A DNA stretch of 26,005 bases from Bacteroidales bacterium (GTDB taxonomy: Bacteria; Bacteroidota; Bacteroidia; Bacteroidales; WCHB1-69). Made by a program: the position numbers and the translations under genes. The stretch is from the NCBI GenBank assembly GCA_017964755.1, contig JAGCRI010000028.1, positions 1-26,005 on the forward strand, written 5' to 3'. Shown piece after piece: positions 6,773-13,844 of the stretch; position 1 is the stretch's first letter; the number at the start of each line of letters is the position of its first letter. Under the pieces are notes generated by a model. It was not told the DNA's origin. It worked only from the letters and a program-made list of their open reading frames with translations, and made no database searches.

Positions 6773-7735
6773 TCACCTCACCCTAATGCTTTTCCCTTCT
6801 CGGATGAAGTCGCTTTTCATGCCGTTCAATTTTTTTATGGCACTGACCGTGGTACGGTATTTTCGTGCAATGGTTGACAATGTTTCTCCGGAGCGGATTT
6901 TGTGATAAACTTTCTGTCCGGAATTAATCTGCTCCTGATTTTTCTGTGCGGCGATAGCTCTCTTCTCCGCCTCTGTCGGTGTTTGTATCTTCACTGCATT
7001 CTGAGCTATGTATAATGTATCAGTGAGCAGCTGGTAATTGTTGAAGTCTATAATTTTTGTAGGATTGAATGGTGTGCCGAGATAGCGTGTTTCAAAATGG
7101 AGATGGCTTCCGTAAGAGCGGCCGGTATTCCCGCCGAGTCCGATTGTGTCGCCGGCATGTACCATCTGTCCCGGATTTACCAGTCGTTTTGAAAGGTGGG
7201 CGTAATAGGTCTCCAATTTATTGTAATGGCGGATAACGACAAGATTTCCGTACCCTCCTGCGCTTGATTTCGACACGCGCACGATACCGTCAAAGGCTGC
7301 AACAACCGGCGTACCGGTAGGATAGCCGAGGTCGATACCATAATGCATACGTCTTCTGCGGCGCCCGTAATTTGATGTAACCCTGAATTTTGCGGGGTGA
7401 ATGTAGCCGGTCAATATAAGCGTGTCGGCTTTGACCGGAGCCAGCGGGCGGTAATGCGTTGAGAGCACATCGAAATTGTCATAAACGCCATAGCCGGGCA
7501 TCCATTCAAAATAGGTGAAGAGCATTGAGCCCTGTCCGGAGTTGTCGCTGAAATCATCGCTTTCATCATCTTCAAGATAGAAACCGAGTGTGTCGATTTC
7601 AGATTCGGAGGTAGAGTCCACCAACGGACCGCCGCCGCCCATATTGCCGCTATAATCCCCATTGTCACGCTGCGCAAATAAAACCGTCACGGGTAATACA
7701 AACGCCAGAAACAGGAAATATTTTAATTTCATCAT
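6773..7735 (-). CDS. Secreted M23 metallopeptidase with C-terminal LysM
   Basis: 320-residue cell-wall hydrolase expected to cut peptidoglycan cross-bridges in the periplasm. Seen: a signal peptide (residues 1-21, ending VTVLFAQ), an acidic Ser/Asp/Glu-rich linker (about 40-68), an M23 (LytM) domain with the Zn and catalytic residues all present, namely H131 and D135 (MHYGIDLG), H180 (YYAHLS) and H213 (SHLHFE), and a C-terminal LysM module (about 277-320, YHKIRSGETLSTIARKY) for glycan binding. Because the catalytic set is intact, it should be an active peptidase and not an EnvC/NlpD-like regulator. Translation could also begin at the second Met codon. It follows the small basic protein gene by 28 bases and is probably co-transcribed with it. 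Confidence 0.93.
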   Translation of the reverse strand: MMKLKYFLFLAFVLPVTVLFAQRDNGDYSGNMGGGGPLVDSTSESEIDTLGFYLEDDESDDFSDNSGQGSMLFTYFEWMPGYGVYDNFDVLSTHYRPLAPVKADTLILTGYIHPAKFRVTSNYGRRRRRMHYGIDLGYPTGTPVVAAFDGIVRVSKSSAGGYGNLVVIRHYNKLETYYAHLSKRLVNPGQMVHAGDTIGLGGNTGRSYGSHLHFETRYLGTPFNPTKIIDFNNYQLLTDTLYIAQNAVKIQTPTEAEKRAIAAQKNQEQINSGQKVYHKIRSGETLSTIARKYRTTVSAIKKLNGMKSDFIREGKSIRVR

Positions 7736-7763
7736 TATGCAAAAATAAAAAAGTAAATATAGG

Positions 7764-8006
7764 TTAGTAGTTATATGAAGAACGCCTTTGTGTCTTCATG
7801 ATATACTTTGTGTTGATAGGAACAGGATGTTTCCTTATTTTCTTCCCATACGTCTTCGCATATCTGTGTCTTTTCACTTTAATCTTGCGATGCTTTGACA
7901 TTTTTCTTGTGTTTCTGTACGAAGGTTTGCAAGCATCCAACGGAATCACAACCGCAAGGGAAATGAGGAAGAATAGAAGATATAATATGGATTTCCTATA
8001 TTTCAT
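7764..8006 (-). CDS. Small, very basic putative lipoprotein
   Basis: 80 residues of unknown function. Seen: KYRK at the N-terminus, a hydrophobic segment (about 7-23), then IPLDAC with Cys at 26, which could be a signal peptidase II lipobox (Asp at -2 is unusual). The 54 residues after the Cys contain about 12 Lys, 8 Arg and 3 His and no Asp or Glu. Such a tail could bind anionic polymers such as peptidoglycan or LPS, but this is inference. It has its own -7 promoter element (8041-8048) and lies just upstream of the M23 peptidase, so a cell-wall role is plausible. The ORF is short, but the signal-like N-terminus, promoter and operon position support it as real. Confidence 0.65.
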   Translation of the reverse strand: MKYRKSILYLLFFLISLAVVIPLDACKPSYRNTRKMSKHRKIKVKRHRYAKTYGKKIRKHPVPINTKYIMKTQRRSSYNY

Positions 8007-8040
8007 ATCACCATTTGAATTATCACTTTATTTAAAGTCG

Positions 8041-8048
8041 CAAAGTTA
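8041..8048 (-). promoter_or_regulatory. -7 promoter element for the lipoprotein-M23 operon
   Basis: On the minus strand TAACTTTG (followed by CG) matches TAnnTTTG, 34 bases before the start codon at 8006. No clear TTTG lies 19-21 bases upstream; the region is AT-rich. Confidence 0.55.
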
Positions 8049-8165
8049 GTATAAATTTTTTATAAATCTACTATTTCAATCAATTTTTTTATTTTTATAA
8101 TTGGATTTATACGGATTCTCCGAAAAAAAGTTACTGATATGGCAATAATTATTAAAGAAAAAAGT

Positions 8166-8173
8166 TATTTTTG
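8166..8173 (+). promoter_or_regulatory. -7 promoter element for 8198 gene
   Basis: TATTTTTG matches TAnnTTTG and ends 24 bases before the ATG at 8198. No TTTG at the -33 position. The leader contains AAAGAGAAG just before the ATG, a weak purine-rich ribosome-binding candidate. Confidence 0.5.
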
Positions 8174-8197
8174 TACTTTAACAAATAAAAAGAGAAG

Positions 8198-8881
8198 ATG
8201 AAGAAGAAAACTTTTTGGGCAATTGCAGCCCTATTTGCATTCACAACGTGCACGTTATATTCACAGGATACGCTCTCGTGGCGGCAGACAATGGCGCGGC
8301 ACGACATACAGATAGACATCGGAGACCCTATTTTTGCCGGATTGCTCACAAACAGTGAAAAAATACTGCGCTACATCAAAAATGATGACCCGTTCTACTC
8401 GCCTGACTCATGGTTCAAGCAGGATGTCTTCCGCGACTATTCGTACACCACAGGGGCGATAAGCGCAGGTTACCGCTACCGCCTTGCAAAATGGCTTTGG
8501 GTCGGCGGCACAGTAGGTTATGCCGGATTCCACACCAACTACACAGACAGGGTTACACGCAAGAAAGCTGGAGCCGACCACACCAATTTCTTTATGATAA
8601 TGCCTTCAGTAAGATTTTCGTGGATTAACACAAGAATTGTAACTCTCTATTCAGGGCTCAGCTTGGGATACGCCCTCGCCACAATCCGCAGTTACAACGA
8701 CATTTCAGGGAAAACAGACAGCCGTATTGAACATCATGCGGCATTCCAAATCACGGCAGTCGGAGTGCACGTCGGCACCAAATGGTATGGATTCACTGAA
8801 ATCGGTGTTGGAACTCAAGGCATAATATCAGCAGGATTCGGTTGCCAGCTCAAATCAGGCAAAAACAAAAAAAGCAAATAA
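8198..8881 (+). CDS. Predicted outer-membrane beta-barrel protein, function unknown
   Basis: 227 residues. A signal peptide is clear (MKKKTFWAIAALFAF..., probable cleavage near LYSQ, residues 20-23). The mature part has alternating aromatic/hydrophobic strands with Gly and Tyr, such as AISAGYRYRLAKWLWVGGTVGYAGF, MIMPSVRFSW, TLYSGLSLGYALA and FTEIGVGTQGIISAGFGCQ, a pattern of small eight- to ten-stranded barrels. The C-terminus is a short Lys-rich tail (KSGKNKKSK), not the terminal aromatic of classical barrels. It has its own promoter element and is followed after 9 bases by a lipoprotein gene, so the two may act together at the cell surface. I do not recognise a specific family. Confidence 0.75.
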   Translation: MKKKTFWAIAALFAFTTCTLYSQDTLSWRQTMARHDIQIDIGDPIFAGLLTNSEKILRYIKNDDPFYSPDSWFKQDVFRDYSYTTGAISAGYRYRLAKWLWVGGTVGYAGFHTNYTDRVTRKKAGADHTNFFMIMPSVRFSWINTRIVTLYSGLSLGYALATIRSYNDISGKTDSRIEHHAAFQITAVGVHVGTKWYGFTEIGVGTQGIISAGFGCQLKSGKNKKSK

Positions 8882-8890
8882 TTAGGTATT

Positions 8891-9733
8891 ATGAAGATAA
8901 TAATGAGAAAATCAATAATTGCAATATCACTCCTTGCTATAATCTGCTGCGGATGTAAGGAACACGACAGAAACGAAAACATGACTCTGCGCGGAAAAGC
9001 CATAAGTGATGTGTGGTTCAACGCCACAAAATGCATAATGGAAAATATGGTTGTGCCATCTTTCAAGTTAGAAGCATGGATTAACGCTGACGACAGCATG
9101 AAAACCGTAATCGCCAACAAATATTTCCAGCATTTGCAGGTGCGCCAGTTCGGCGAAGGCACGGGTGTTTACGAAATTCTTGACGGGAACACACTTATCT
9201 ATTCTGTAAACACTTACAATAAAAGCATTACCGACCCTGACGTAGAGTGGGAAGTTACGACTTATCCGCCATACAAAGGCGACAATAACTACTACAGCGC
9301 CATGCCTCAATTTGTTTACACCGACTCTTTTAATATTATAAAAATCAAGAAAGAAGGCACATGCAAATGGCAGATATTTGAAAAAGAGGGGTATTTGTCA
9401 GGAAGCAAAATAGCATTAGGCATCAGACTTCCGCTCGACACCATTATTCCGACTGACATACTTGAAAAAGACATTAACCTCATAGGGAAAGGAAGCTACA
9501 TATACACCGGTTCTGATTTTGAGGATGCGACAAAGGAGAATCCTGTAGCGCTCCAATTCGTCATTTCGCAAATGCTCATCCACAATGCTGCAAAAGAGCT
9601 CAAATGGAGAAGCGGGCAAGTAACTTTCACCGCTTCAAAGAAAGGCTGCGATGATGTTAACGCCACTGTAACGTATCAGGGGGAAAGGCTGATAATAGAT
9701 TACAAAAACATTACAGAGTCGTGGGACAATTAG
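8891..9733 (+). CDS. Lipoprotein of unknown function
   Basis: 280 residues. Hydrophobic N-terminus followed by IICCGCKEHD; Cys22 (Gly at -1) is the best lipid-attachment site, although two further Cys sit at 19-20. The Met at residue 5 (8906) is an alternative start. The mature part is mixed alpha/beta with no motif I can name; it has regions such as VYEILDGNTLIYSVNTYNKS and, near the end, VTFTASKKGCDDVNATVTYQGERLIIDYKN that look like beta strands. It follows the 8198 gene by 9 bases (likely operon), and its last 23 bases overlap the 3' end of truB on the other strand. Probably a surface or periplasm-facing lipoprotein. Confidence 0.75.
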   Translation: MKIIMRKSIIAISLLAIICCGCKEHDRNENMTLRGKAISDVWFNATKCIMENMVVPSFKLEAWINADDSMKTVIANKYFQHLQVRQFGEGTGVYEILDGNTLIYSVNTYNKSITDPDVEWEVTTYPPYKGDNNYYSAMPQFVYTDSFNIIKIKKEGTCKWQIFEKEGYLSGSKIALGIRLPLDTIIPTDILEKDINLIGKGSYIYTGSDFEDATKENPVALQFVISQMLIHNAAKELKWRSGQVTFTASKKGCDDVNATVTYQGERLIIDYKNITESWDN

Positions 9734-10475
9734 GTTCTGCGCTTTTTTCGTCTTTTGCTGACAACACAAGGGCGTTTTCCACACGAAGGCCGCCGATACG
9801 TGTGCGGCGCAAAGCCGTGAGATGTGCGCCAGAATTTAACCGTTCACCAAAATCACGGGCGATGGAACGGATATAAGTGCCTTTGGAACAGACTATTCTG
9901 AAATCGACTTCAGGCAAATCGCAACGTGTAATCTCAAATGCTCTAATAGTTATCTGCTTTGGCGTTATTGCCGCCTCAGCACCTTCGCGCGCCAACTGGT
10001 AAGCGCGTTTCCCGTCAACGCGCACCGCCGAGAAGAGCGGTGGCACCTGTTCGCTGTCGCCTATGAAACCAGCCGCCGCCTGCCTTACCATTTCTTCTGT
10101 GATATGCTCATACGGGAACTCATTATCTATCGGCTTCTCCAAATCGTAGCTCGGTGTGGTCGCCCCCAACCTGAAAGTGCCGGTATATTCTTTCTCTTCC
10201 GCCTGGAAATCACTGATTTTCTTCGTGAACGAGCCGATACAGACTATAAGGAGACCGGTAGCCAGCGGGTCGAGGGTGCCGGCGTGCCCGACTTTGATCT
10301 TTTTCCCAAATTCCTGTTTTAAAGCATATTTCAGCTGACCAACAATATCAAAAGAGGTGCAGCGATAAGGCTTGTCTATCAAGACAACATCCCCTTCAGG
10401 ATTAAAACCAGATACATCAAAACTATAAAAAATACGTGGATTTTCTTCCTTATCCGAAAAACGTTTCTTCCGCAT
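9711..10475 (-). CDS. truB: tRNA pseudouridine(55) synthase TruB
   Basis: Makes pseudouridine 55 in the T-loop of most tRNAs. 254 residues. Seen: VVLIDKPYRCTSFDIVG (about 30-46), the motif II stretch KVGHAGTLDPLATG with catalytic D69, EKEYTGTFRLGATTPSYD, QVPPLFSAVRVDGKRAYQLAREG and CSKGTYIRSIARDFGE. It has an unusually long polar N-terminus (about 28 residues before the conserved core); no later Met could start the core, so the ATG at 10475 is kept. A -7 element lies only 9 bases upstream, giving an almost leaderless mRNA if it is the real promoter. The 3' end overlaps the lipoprotein gene at 8891-9733 tail to tail by 23 bases. Confidence 0.95.
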   Translation of the reverse strand: MRKKRFSDKEENPRIFYSFDVSGFNPEGDVVLIDKPYRCTSFDIVGQLKYALKQEFGKKIKVGHAGTLDPLATGLLIVCIGSFTKKISDFQAEEKEYTGTFRLGATTPSYDLEKPIDNEFPYEHITEEMVRQAAAGFIGDSEQVPPLFSAVRVDGKRAYQLAREGAEAAITPKQITIRAFEITRCDLPEVDFRIVCSKGTYIRSIARDFGERLNSGAHLTALRRTRIGGLRVENALVLSAKDEKSAEPNCPTTL

Positions 10476-10483
10476 AACAGTGC

Positions 10484-10491
10484 CAAATATA
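10484..10491 (-). promoter_or_regulatory. -7 promoter element for truB
   Basis: On the minus strand TATATTTG (then GC) matches TAnnTTTG. It lies 8 bases before the truB ATG, so the transcript start would fall within a few bases of the start codon. The tRNA terminator lies just upstream. Confidence 0.45.
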
Positions 10492-10503
10492 AATTTTTAA
10501 AAC

Positions 10504-10542
10504 AAAGAAGCCGGAACTTTAACAAAAAACTCCGGCTTCTTT
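10504..10542 (-). terminator. Intrinsic terminator after tRNA-Arg
   Basis: Twelve-base arms AAAGAAGCCGGA (10504-10515) and TCCGGCTTCTTT (10531-10542) pair exactly around a 15-base loop. Read on the minus strand, the hairpin begins 4 bases after the tRNA 3' end and is followed by GTTTTAAAAATT, so it should stop the tRNA-Arg transcript before truB. Confidence 0.85.
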
Positions 10543-10546
10543 TAAG

Positions 10547-10620
10547 TGACCCCTACAGGATTCAAACCTGTAACCTTTTGATCCGTAGTCAAATACTCTA
10601 TTCAGTTGAGCTAAGGGGCC
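10547..10620 (-). tRNA. tRNA-Arg (anticodon ACG)
   Basis: On the minus strand the 74 bases fold as a cloverleaf: acceptor GGCCCCU with AGGGGUC (one G-U pair) and discriminator A, a D-arm with GCUC/GAGU, an anticodon stem UUUGA/UCAAA with loop CUACGGA (anticodon ACG), a variable loop AGGUU, and a T-arm ACAGG/CCUGU with a UUUGAAU loop. A34 would be edited to inosine to read CGU, CGC and CGA. The 3' CCA is not encoded, as is usual in Bacteroidota, and must be added by the nucleotidyltransferase. Confidence 0.95.
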
Positions 10621-10639
10621 ATTGGACAAAACTCGGCTG

Positions 10640-10647
10640 CAAAGATA
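10640..10647 (-). promoter_or_regulatory. -7 promoter element for tRNA-Arg
   Basis: On the minus strand TATCTTTG (then CA) matches TAnnTTTG, 19 bases before the tRNA 5' end. It is back-to-back with the plus-strand element at 10660-10667. Confidence 0.6.
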
Positions 10648-10659
10648 TAAAAAAATATG

Positions 10660-10667
10660 TAACTTTG
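10660..10667 (+). promoter_or_regulatory. -7 promoter element for the FISUMP gene
   Basis: TAACTTTG (then CA) matches TAnnTTTG, 27 bases before the ATG at 10695. With the divergent element at 10640-10647 it forms an inverted pair TGCAAAG...CTTTGCA. Confidence 0.55.
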
Positions 10668-10694
10668 CATTGTATAAAAAAATTTTTTCAAATT

Positions 10695-12080
10695 ATGAAC
10701 AAACACATTCTTATTTTTATCGCATTTTTCTTTCCTGCGTTTGCAATATTTTCTCAAAACACTATAACACTGACATTTACAGGCATACATACAGACGCCA
10801 CATGGCAAAAACTCGACAGTGTAACAGTTGAAAACAGCAGCAAAGGCTGGAGCGAAACTTTGGTATATGATGACACTGTGCTGATTCTTCACACTGAAAA
10901 CGGAATAAATGAGACAGCTGAAGCCACAAAAAATGCAGTCTGCTACCCCAACCCGTTTGCAGAAAATTCAACTGCAGAGATTTTTCTTGAAGGCGGTGCC
11001 ACAGAGGCAGCACTCTACACTCTGACAGGTGAACGTGTTGCTGTTTGGACGGGTAGCCTCGCTTCAGGCTTCCACACATTTTCGGTATCGGCAGCAGCAG
11101 CCCAACCCTATTTTTTGAGTATCCGCTCCGCCAACGACAACCATATTTTCAAAATCATCTGCACCTCACCAGCTTCATACGATAAAATAGAAATTATTGA
11201 ATCAAAGACATTTATAACAAAAGCAACAAAAGGCGACTGCCAGCTTCCTTTTTCCAAAGGCGACAATATGATTTACACGGGCTATTGCGTGCAGGGCACA
11301 ATCCCACAAAGTGCCTCAATGGAACAAGCCCAGTACGATGACGAAATAATACCTTTCGTTTTCCAGAAACTCGCCTCGCAAGTTTGTCCTGAAAATGCCA
11401 CTTTAACCGACACAGACGGGAACATTTACAACACCGTTCTAATAGGGAAGCAGTGCTGGATGCGCGAGAACCTCAAGGTTACGCGTTACGCCGACGGGAC
11501 CGGGCTCCCACTTGGCAACGACACCGTTCACGACCACTCCATACCGTTCTATTTCAAATATGCAAATTCCGATTCGTTAGCGGAAATATATGGTATGCTA
11601 TACTCATGGACGGCGGCGATGCGTAATCTTGGTGACACAACCTTGGCACAAGTGCAAGGCATCTGCCCTAACGGCTGGCATCTGCCCTCCGATGAAGAGT
11701 GGTGCGAAATGACAAGCACACTTGCCCCGCTCAGCAGCTGCTACGACGCAACCCCGTTTTTCGGCGGTGACGAATATTTGGCGCGTTCGCTCTCTCTTCC
11801 CGGCTATTGGGTGTCAGACAACTTCACATTTGACGGGATGCCGGGCTACTGGAGCACCTCGCCCCTCTATTTCAACACATCGGGCTTTTCTGCGCTGCCC
11901 ACAGGTTTCTACGAGCACGGTTCTTTCTTCGGGCTCGGCGCCGGCACTTACTGGTGGACTACGAAGCCAGCACCAAATGGGGAAGCATACTGCCGTTACC
12001 TGCAATACAACAACAAAGGAATGAACCGTAACACAAAGGAGATTTGCCACGGATTCAGCATCAGATGTATAATGAATTGA
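10695..12080 (+). CDS. Secreted FISUMP-domain protein with internal T9SS sorting-like segment
   Basis: 461 residues, probably exported and surface-associated; biochemical role unknown. Seen: a signal peptide (1-21, ending FAIFSQ), a beta-rich segment (about 22-65, WQKLDSVTVENSSKGWSETLVYDD), then about 83-157 a segment like T9SS type A sorting domains (CYPNPFAENSTAEIFL, ALYTLTGERVAVW, GFHTFSVSAAAAQPYFLSIRS), a linker, and a C-terminal FISUMP domain (Fibrobacter succinogenes major paralogous domain; DTDGNIYNTVLIGKQCWMRENLKV, GWHLPSDEEW, final FSIRCIMN). I chose ATG 10695 because an upstream in-frame ATG (10578) lies inside the tRNA gene, and because the signal peptide and promoter fit 10695. 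Sorting domains normally sit at the C-terminus, so the internal position is odd. Confidence 0.87.
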   Translation: MNKHILIFIAFFFPAFAIFSQNTITLTFTGIHTDATWQKLDSVTVENSSKGWSETLVYDDTVLILHTENGINETAEATKNAVCYPNPFAENSTAEIFLEGGATEAALYTLTGERVAVWTGSLASGFHTFSVSAAAAQPYFLSIRSANDNHIFKIICTSPASYDKIEIIESKTFITKATKGDCQLPFSKGDNMIYTGYCVQGTIPQSASMEQAQYDDEIIPFVFQKLASQVCPENATLTDTDGNIYNTVLIGKQCWMRENLKVTRYADGTGLPLGNDTVHDHSIPFYFKYANSDSLAEIYGMLYSWTAAMRNLGDTTLAQVQGICPNGWHLPSDEEWCEMTSTLAPLSSCYDATPFFGGDEYLARSLSLPGYWVSDNFTFDGMPGYWSTSPLYFNTSGFSALPTGFYEHGSFFGLGAGTYWWTTKPAPNGEAYCRYLQYNNKGMNRNTKEICHGFSIRCIMN

Positions 12081-12132
12081 TCGGATAATTCCAATAAATC
12101 GGCGTGTTATTCGCTCCTTTGATTTTTTGTTG

Positions 12133-12140
12133 TATCTTTG
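12133..12140 (+). promoter_or_regulatory. -7 promoter element for deoC
   Basis: TATCTTTG matches TAnnTTTG, 35 bases before the deoC ATG. A TTTG at 12118-12121 is only 11 bases upstream, too close for a standard -33 element. Confidence 0.5.
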
Positions 12141-12175
12141 AATTGTCAGAAGTCAAACTTTAAAAACATATCAAA

Positions 12176-13000
12176 ATGAAAGAAATTAACGAAAAAGAGA
12201 TTAAAGAAAGAATCGAATTTTACAAATCACAGCCTTTAAAATATTTTGATGAGCCGAAAGCGTATCGCTTTTTGTTGAACTGCATCGACTTGACAACTCT
12301 TGAAGGCTTTGATAACAAGAAACGCATTGACGACCTCTGCCACAAAGCGCTGAACTACAAAGACGAAGCGCGTCAGATACCGACAACTGCGGCGGTGTGC
12401 GTCTATCCACCTTTCGTGGCACAGGCAAAATCTATCCTCAAAGGCACCGGTGTCAATGTTGCCGCTGTTGCCGGCGCATTCCCGGCAGGGCAGTCACCGA
12501 TTGAAATCAAAGTCGCTGAAGTGAAATATACAGCTGCACAGGGTGCTGACGAAATTGATATGGTTATCTCTCGTGGCAAGTTCCTCGAAGGCAACTACGA
12601 AGAAGTGGCTGACGAAATCAAAGCCATCAAGGCTGCTTGCGGAACAGCACACCTCAAAGTCATCCTTGAAACAGGCGACCTCGAAACTCTGACCAACGTT
12701 TACAAGGCTTCAGAAATAGCCATTGAAGCCGGTGCTGACTTCATCAAGACCTCAACCGGAAAAATAAAGGTTAATGCAACACCTGAATATTTCCTCACCA
12801 TGCTTGATGCATTGAAAGCTCATTACGAAAAGACCGGCAAGATTGTGGGCATGAAGCCTGCAGGTGGCATTTCTGATGCTGACACAGCTATCACCTACCT
12901 CAAGATTTTGGAGAATGTGCTTGGTGAACCATGGCTCACTAACAAGAACTTCAGAATCGGAGCAAGCCGCCTCGCCGACAGGGTTTACGAAAGATGCTAA
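12176..13000 (+). CDS. deoC: Deoxyribose-phosphate aldolase
   Basis: Cytoplasmic class I aldolase that splits 2-deoxyribose 5-phosphate into glyceraldehyde 3-phosphate and acetaldehyde during deoxynucleoside breakdown. 274 residues, close to the long E. coli-type enzyme. Seen: VCVYPPF, VAGAFPAGQSP, D128 in DEIDMVI, the Schiff-base lysine K191 in DFIKTSTGK and K227 in VGMKPAGGI, matching D102, K167 and K201 of the E. coli enzyme. It has its own promoter element and terminator, so it appears monocistronic; no other deo genes are nearby. Confidence 0.96.
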   Translation: MKEINEKEIKERIEFYKSQPLKYFDEPKAYRFLLNCIDLTTLEGFDNKKRIDDLCHKALNYKDEARQIPTTAAVCVYPPFVAQAKSILKGTGVNVAAVAGAFPAGQSPIEIKVAEVKYTAAQGADEIDMVISRGKFLEGNYEEVADEIKAIKAACGTAHLKVILETGDLETLTNVYKASEIAIEAGADFIKTSTGKIKVNATPEYFLTMLDALKAHYEKTGKIVGMKPAGGISDADTAITYLKILENVLGEPWLTNKNFRIGASRLADRVYERC

Positions 13001-13015
13001 TATTTTTCTCATTAT

Positions 13016-13060
13016 AAAGTGCTAATCCATTTGCGATTAGCACTTTTATTTTTATTTTTT
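13016..13060 (+). terminator. Intrinsic terminator after deoC
   Basis: Twelve-base arms AAAGTGCTAATC (13016-13027) and GATTAGCACTTT (13035-13046) pair exactly around the loop CATTTGC, followed by a T-rich tract (TTATTTTTATTTTTT). It ends 2 bases before the next start codon at 13063. Confidence 0.88.
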
Positions 13061-13062
13061 AG

Positions 13063-13842
13063 ATGAAAAAAATCCTCCCGCTGTTTATCTTTCTGTCAAT
13101 AATGTCAGGCGTGTTTGCCCAGCACACAAAAATGCTGAACAAGCAGCTGGTTGACAGCACCACCACAATTGTGTGGATGGAGGCAAATTTCTCATACCAG
13201 CTACCGGTTGGTCATTTGGCAGAAACTTTCAAAGGCAATTTCAATATTGGCACAGGATTTACGTACAAGACAGCGAAAAACTGGACATGGGATATCAACT
13301 TCAACTATATGTTCGGTTCGAAACTCTCGTGCGGGCTGCGCGATGTGCTCGGCCCTATGGTAAACAGCAACGGCGACATTCTTGACGGATACGGAATGAA
13401 AGCCACACTCGGCGTGGAAGGACGCTATTGGGACTTGTCGGCCGGCTTTGGGAAAATATTCCCCGTAACAAAAAAGATGCGCAATTCCGGTATATGGATT
13501 CAGGGCAACTTCGGCTATCTGTCGCACAAAATCCATTTCACCGACAACGACCATCTCATCGACCAGTTGGACGGCGACTACCGCAAAGGCTATGACCGCC
13601 GCTCAGCCGGTTTTTATATGTCACAGTTCATAGGCTATATACACCTCGGGAAAGTCAGAGTGGCAAGTTTTTACGGTGGTATTGAAATTTATGAGGTATG
13701 GACAGCACCAACACGGAACTGGAATTTTGTAACAGGCGCAAATTCATACTCAAAAAAATTCAGTGCGCTTTTCGGATTGAAAGTCGGCTGGATTATACCG
13801 CTTTATGAAAAGAAACGGACAGAAACCTACTATTATCATTAA
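13063..13842 (+). CDS. Predicted outer-membrane beta-barrel protein, function unknown
   Basis: 259 residues with a clear signal peptide (MKKILPLFIFLSIMSGVFAQ, cleavage near residue 19-20). The mature part shows repeated amphipathic strands: GTGFTYKTAKNWTWDINFNYMFGS, GMKATLGVEGRYWDLSAGFGK, WIQGNFGYLSHKI, AGFYMSQFIGYIHLG, VASFYGGIEIYEVW and ALFGLKVGWIIPLYEK. This fits an outer-membrane barrel, but the family is not recognised. It lies immediately after the deoC terminator with no visible promoter of its own and only 2 bases before waaA, so it leads an envelope-related run of genes. A role in LPS or envelope assembly is suggested by context only. Confidence 0.75.
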   Translation: MKKILPLFIFLSIMSGVFAQHTKMLNKQLVDSTTTIVWMEANFSYQLPVGHLAETFKGNFNIGTGFTYKTAKNWTWDINFNYMFGSKLSCGLRDVLGPMVNSNGDILDGYGMKATLGVEGRYWDLSAGFGKIFPVTKKMRNSGIWIQGNFGYLSHKIHFTDNDHLIDQLDGDYRKGYDRRSAGFYMSQFIGYIHLGKVRVASFYGGIEIYEVWTAPTRNWNFVTGANSYSKKFSALFGLKVGWIIPLYEKKRTETYYYH

Positions 13843-13844
13843 AG

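Noticed and set aside
10578..10694. Longer FISUMP protein starting at ATG 10578
   Set aside because: This start lies inside the tRNA-Arg gene and before the promoter; it would also bury the signal peptide.
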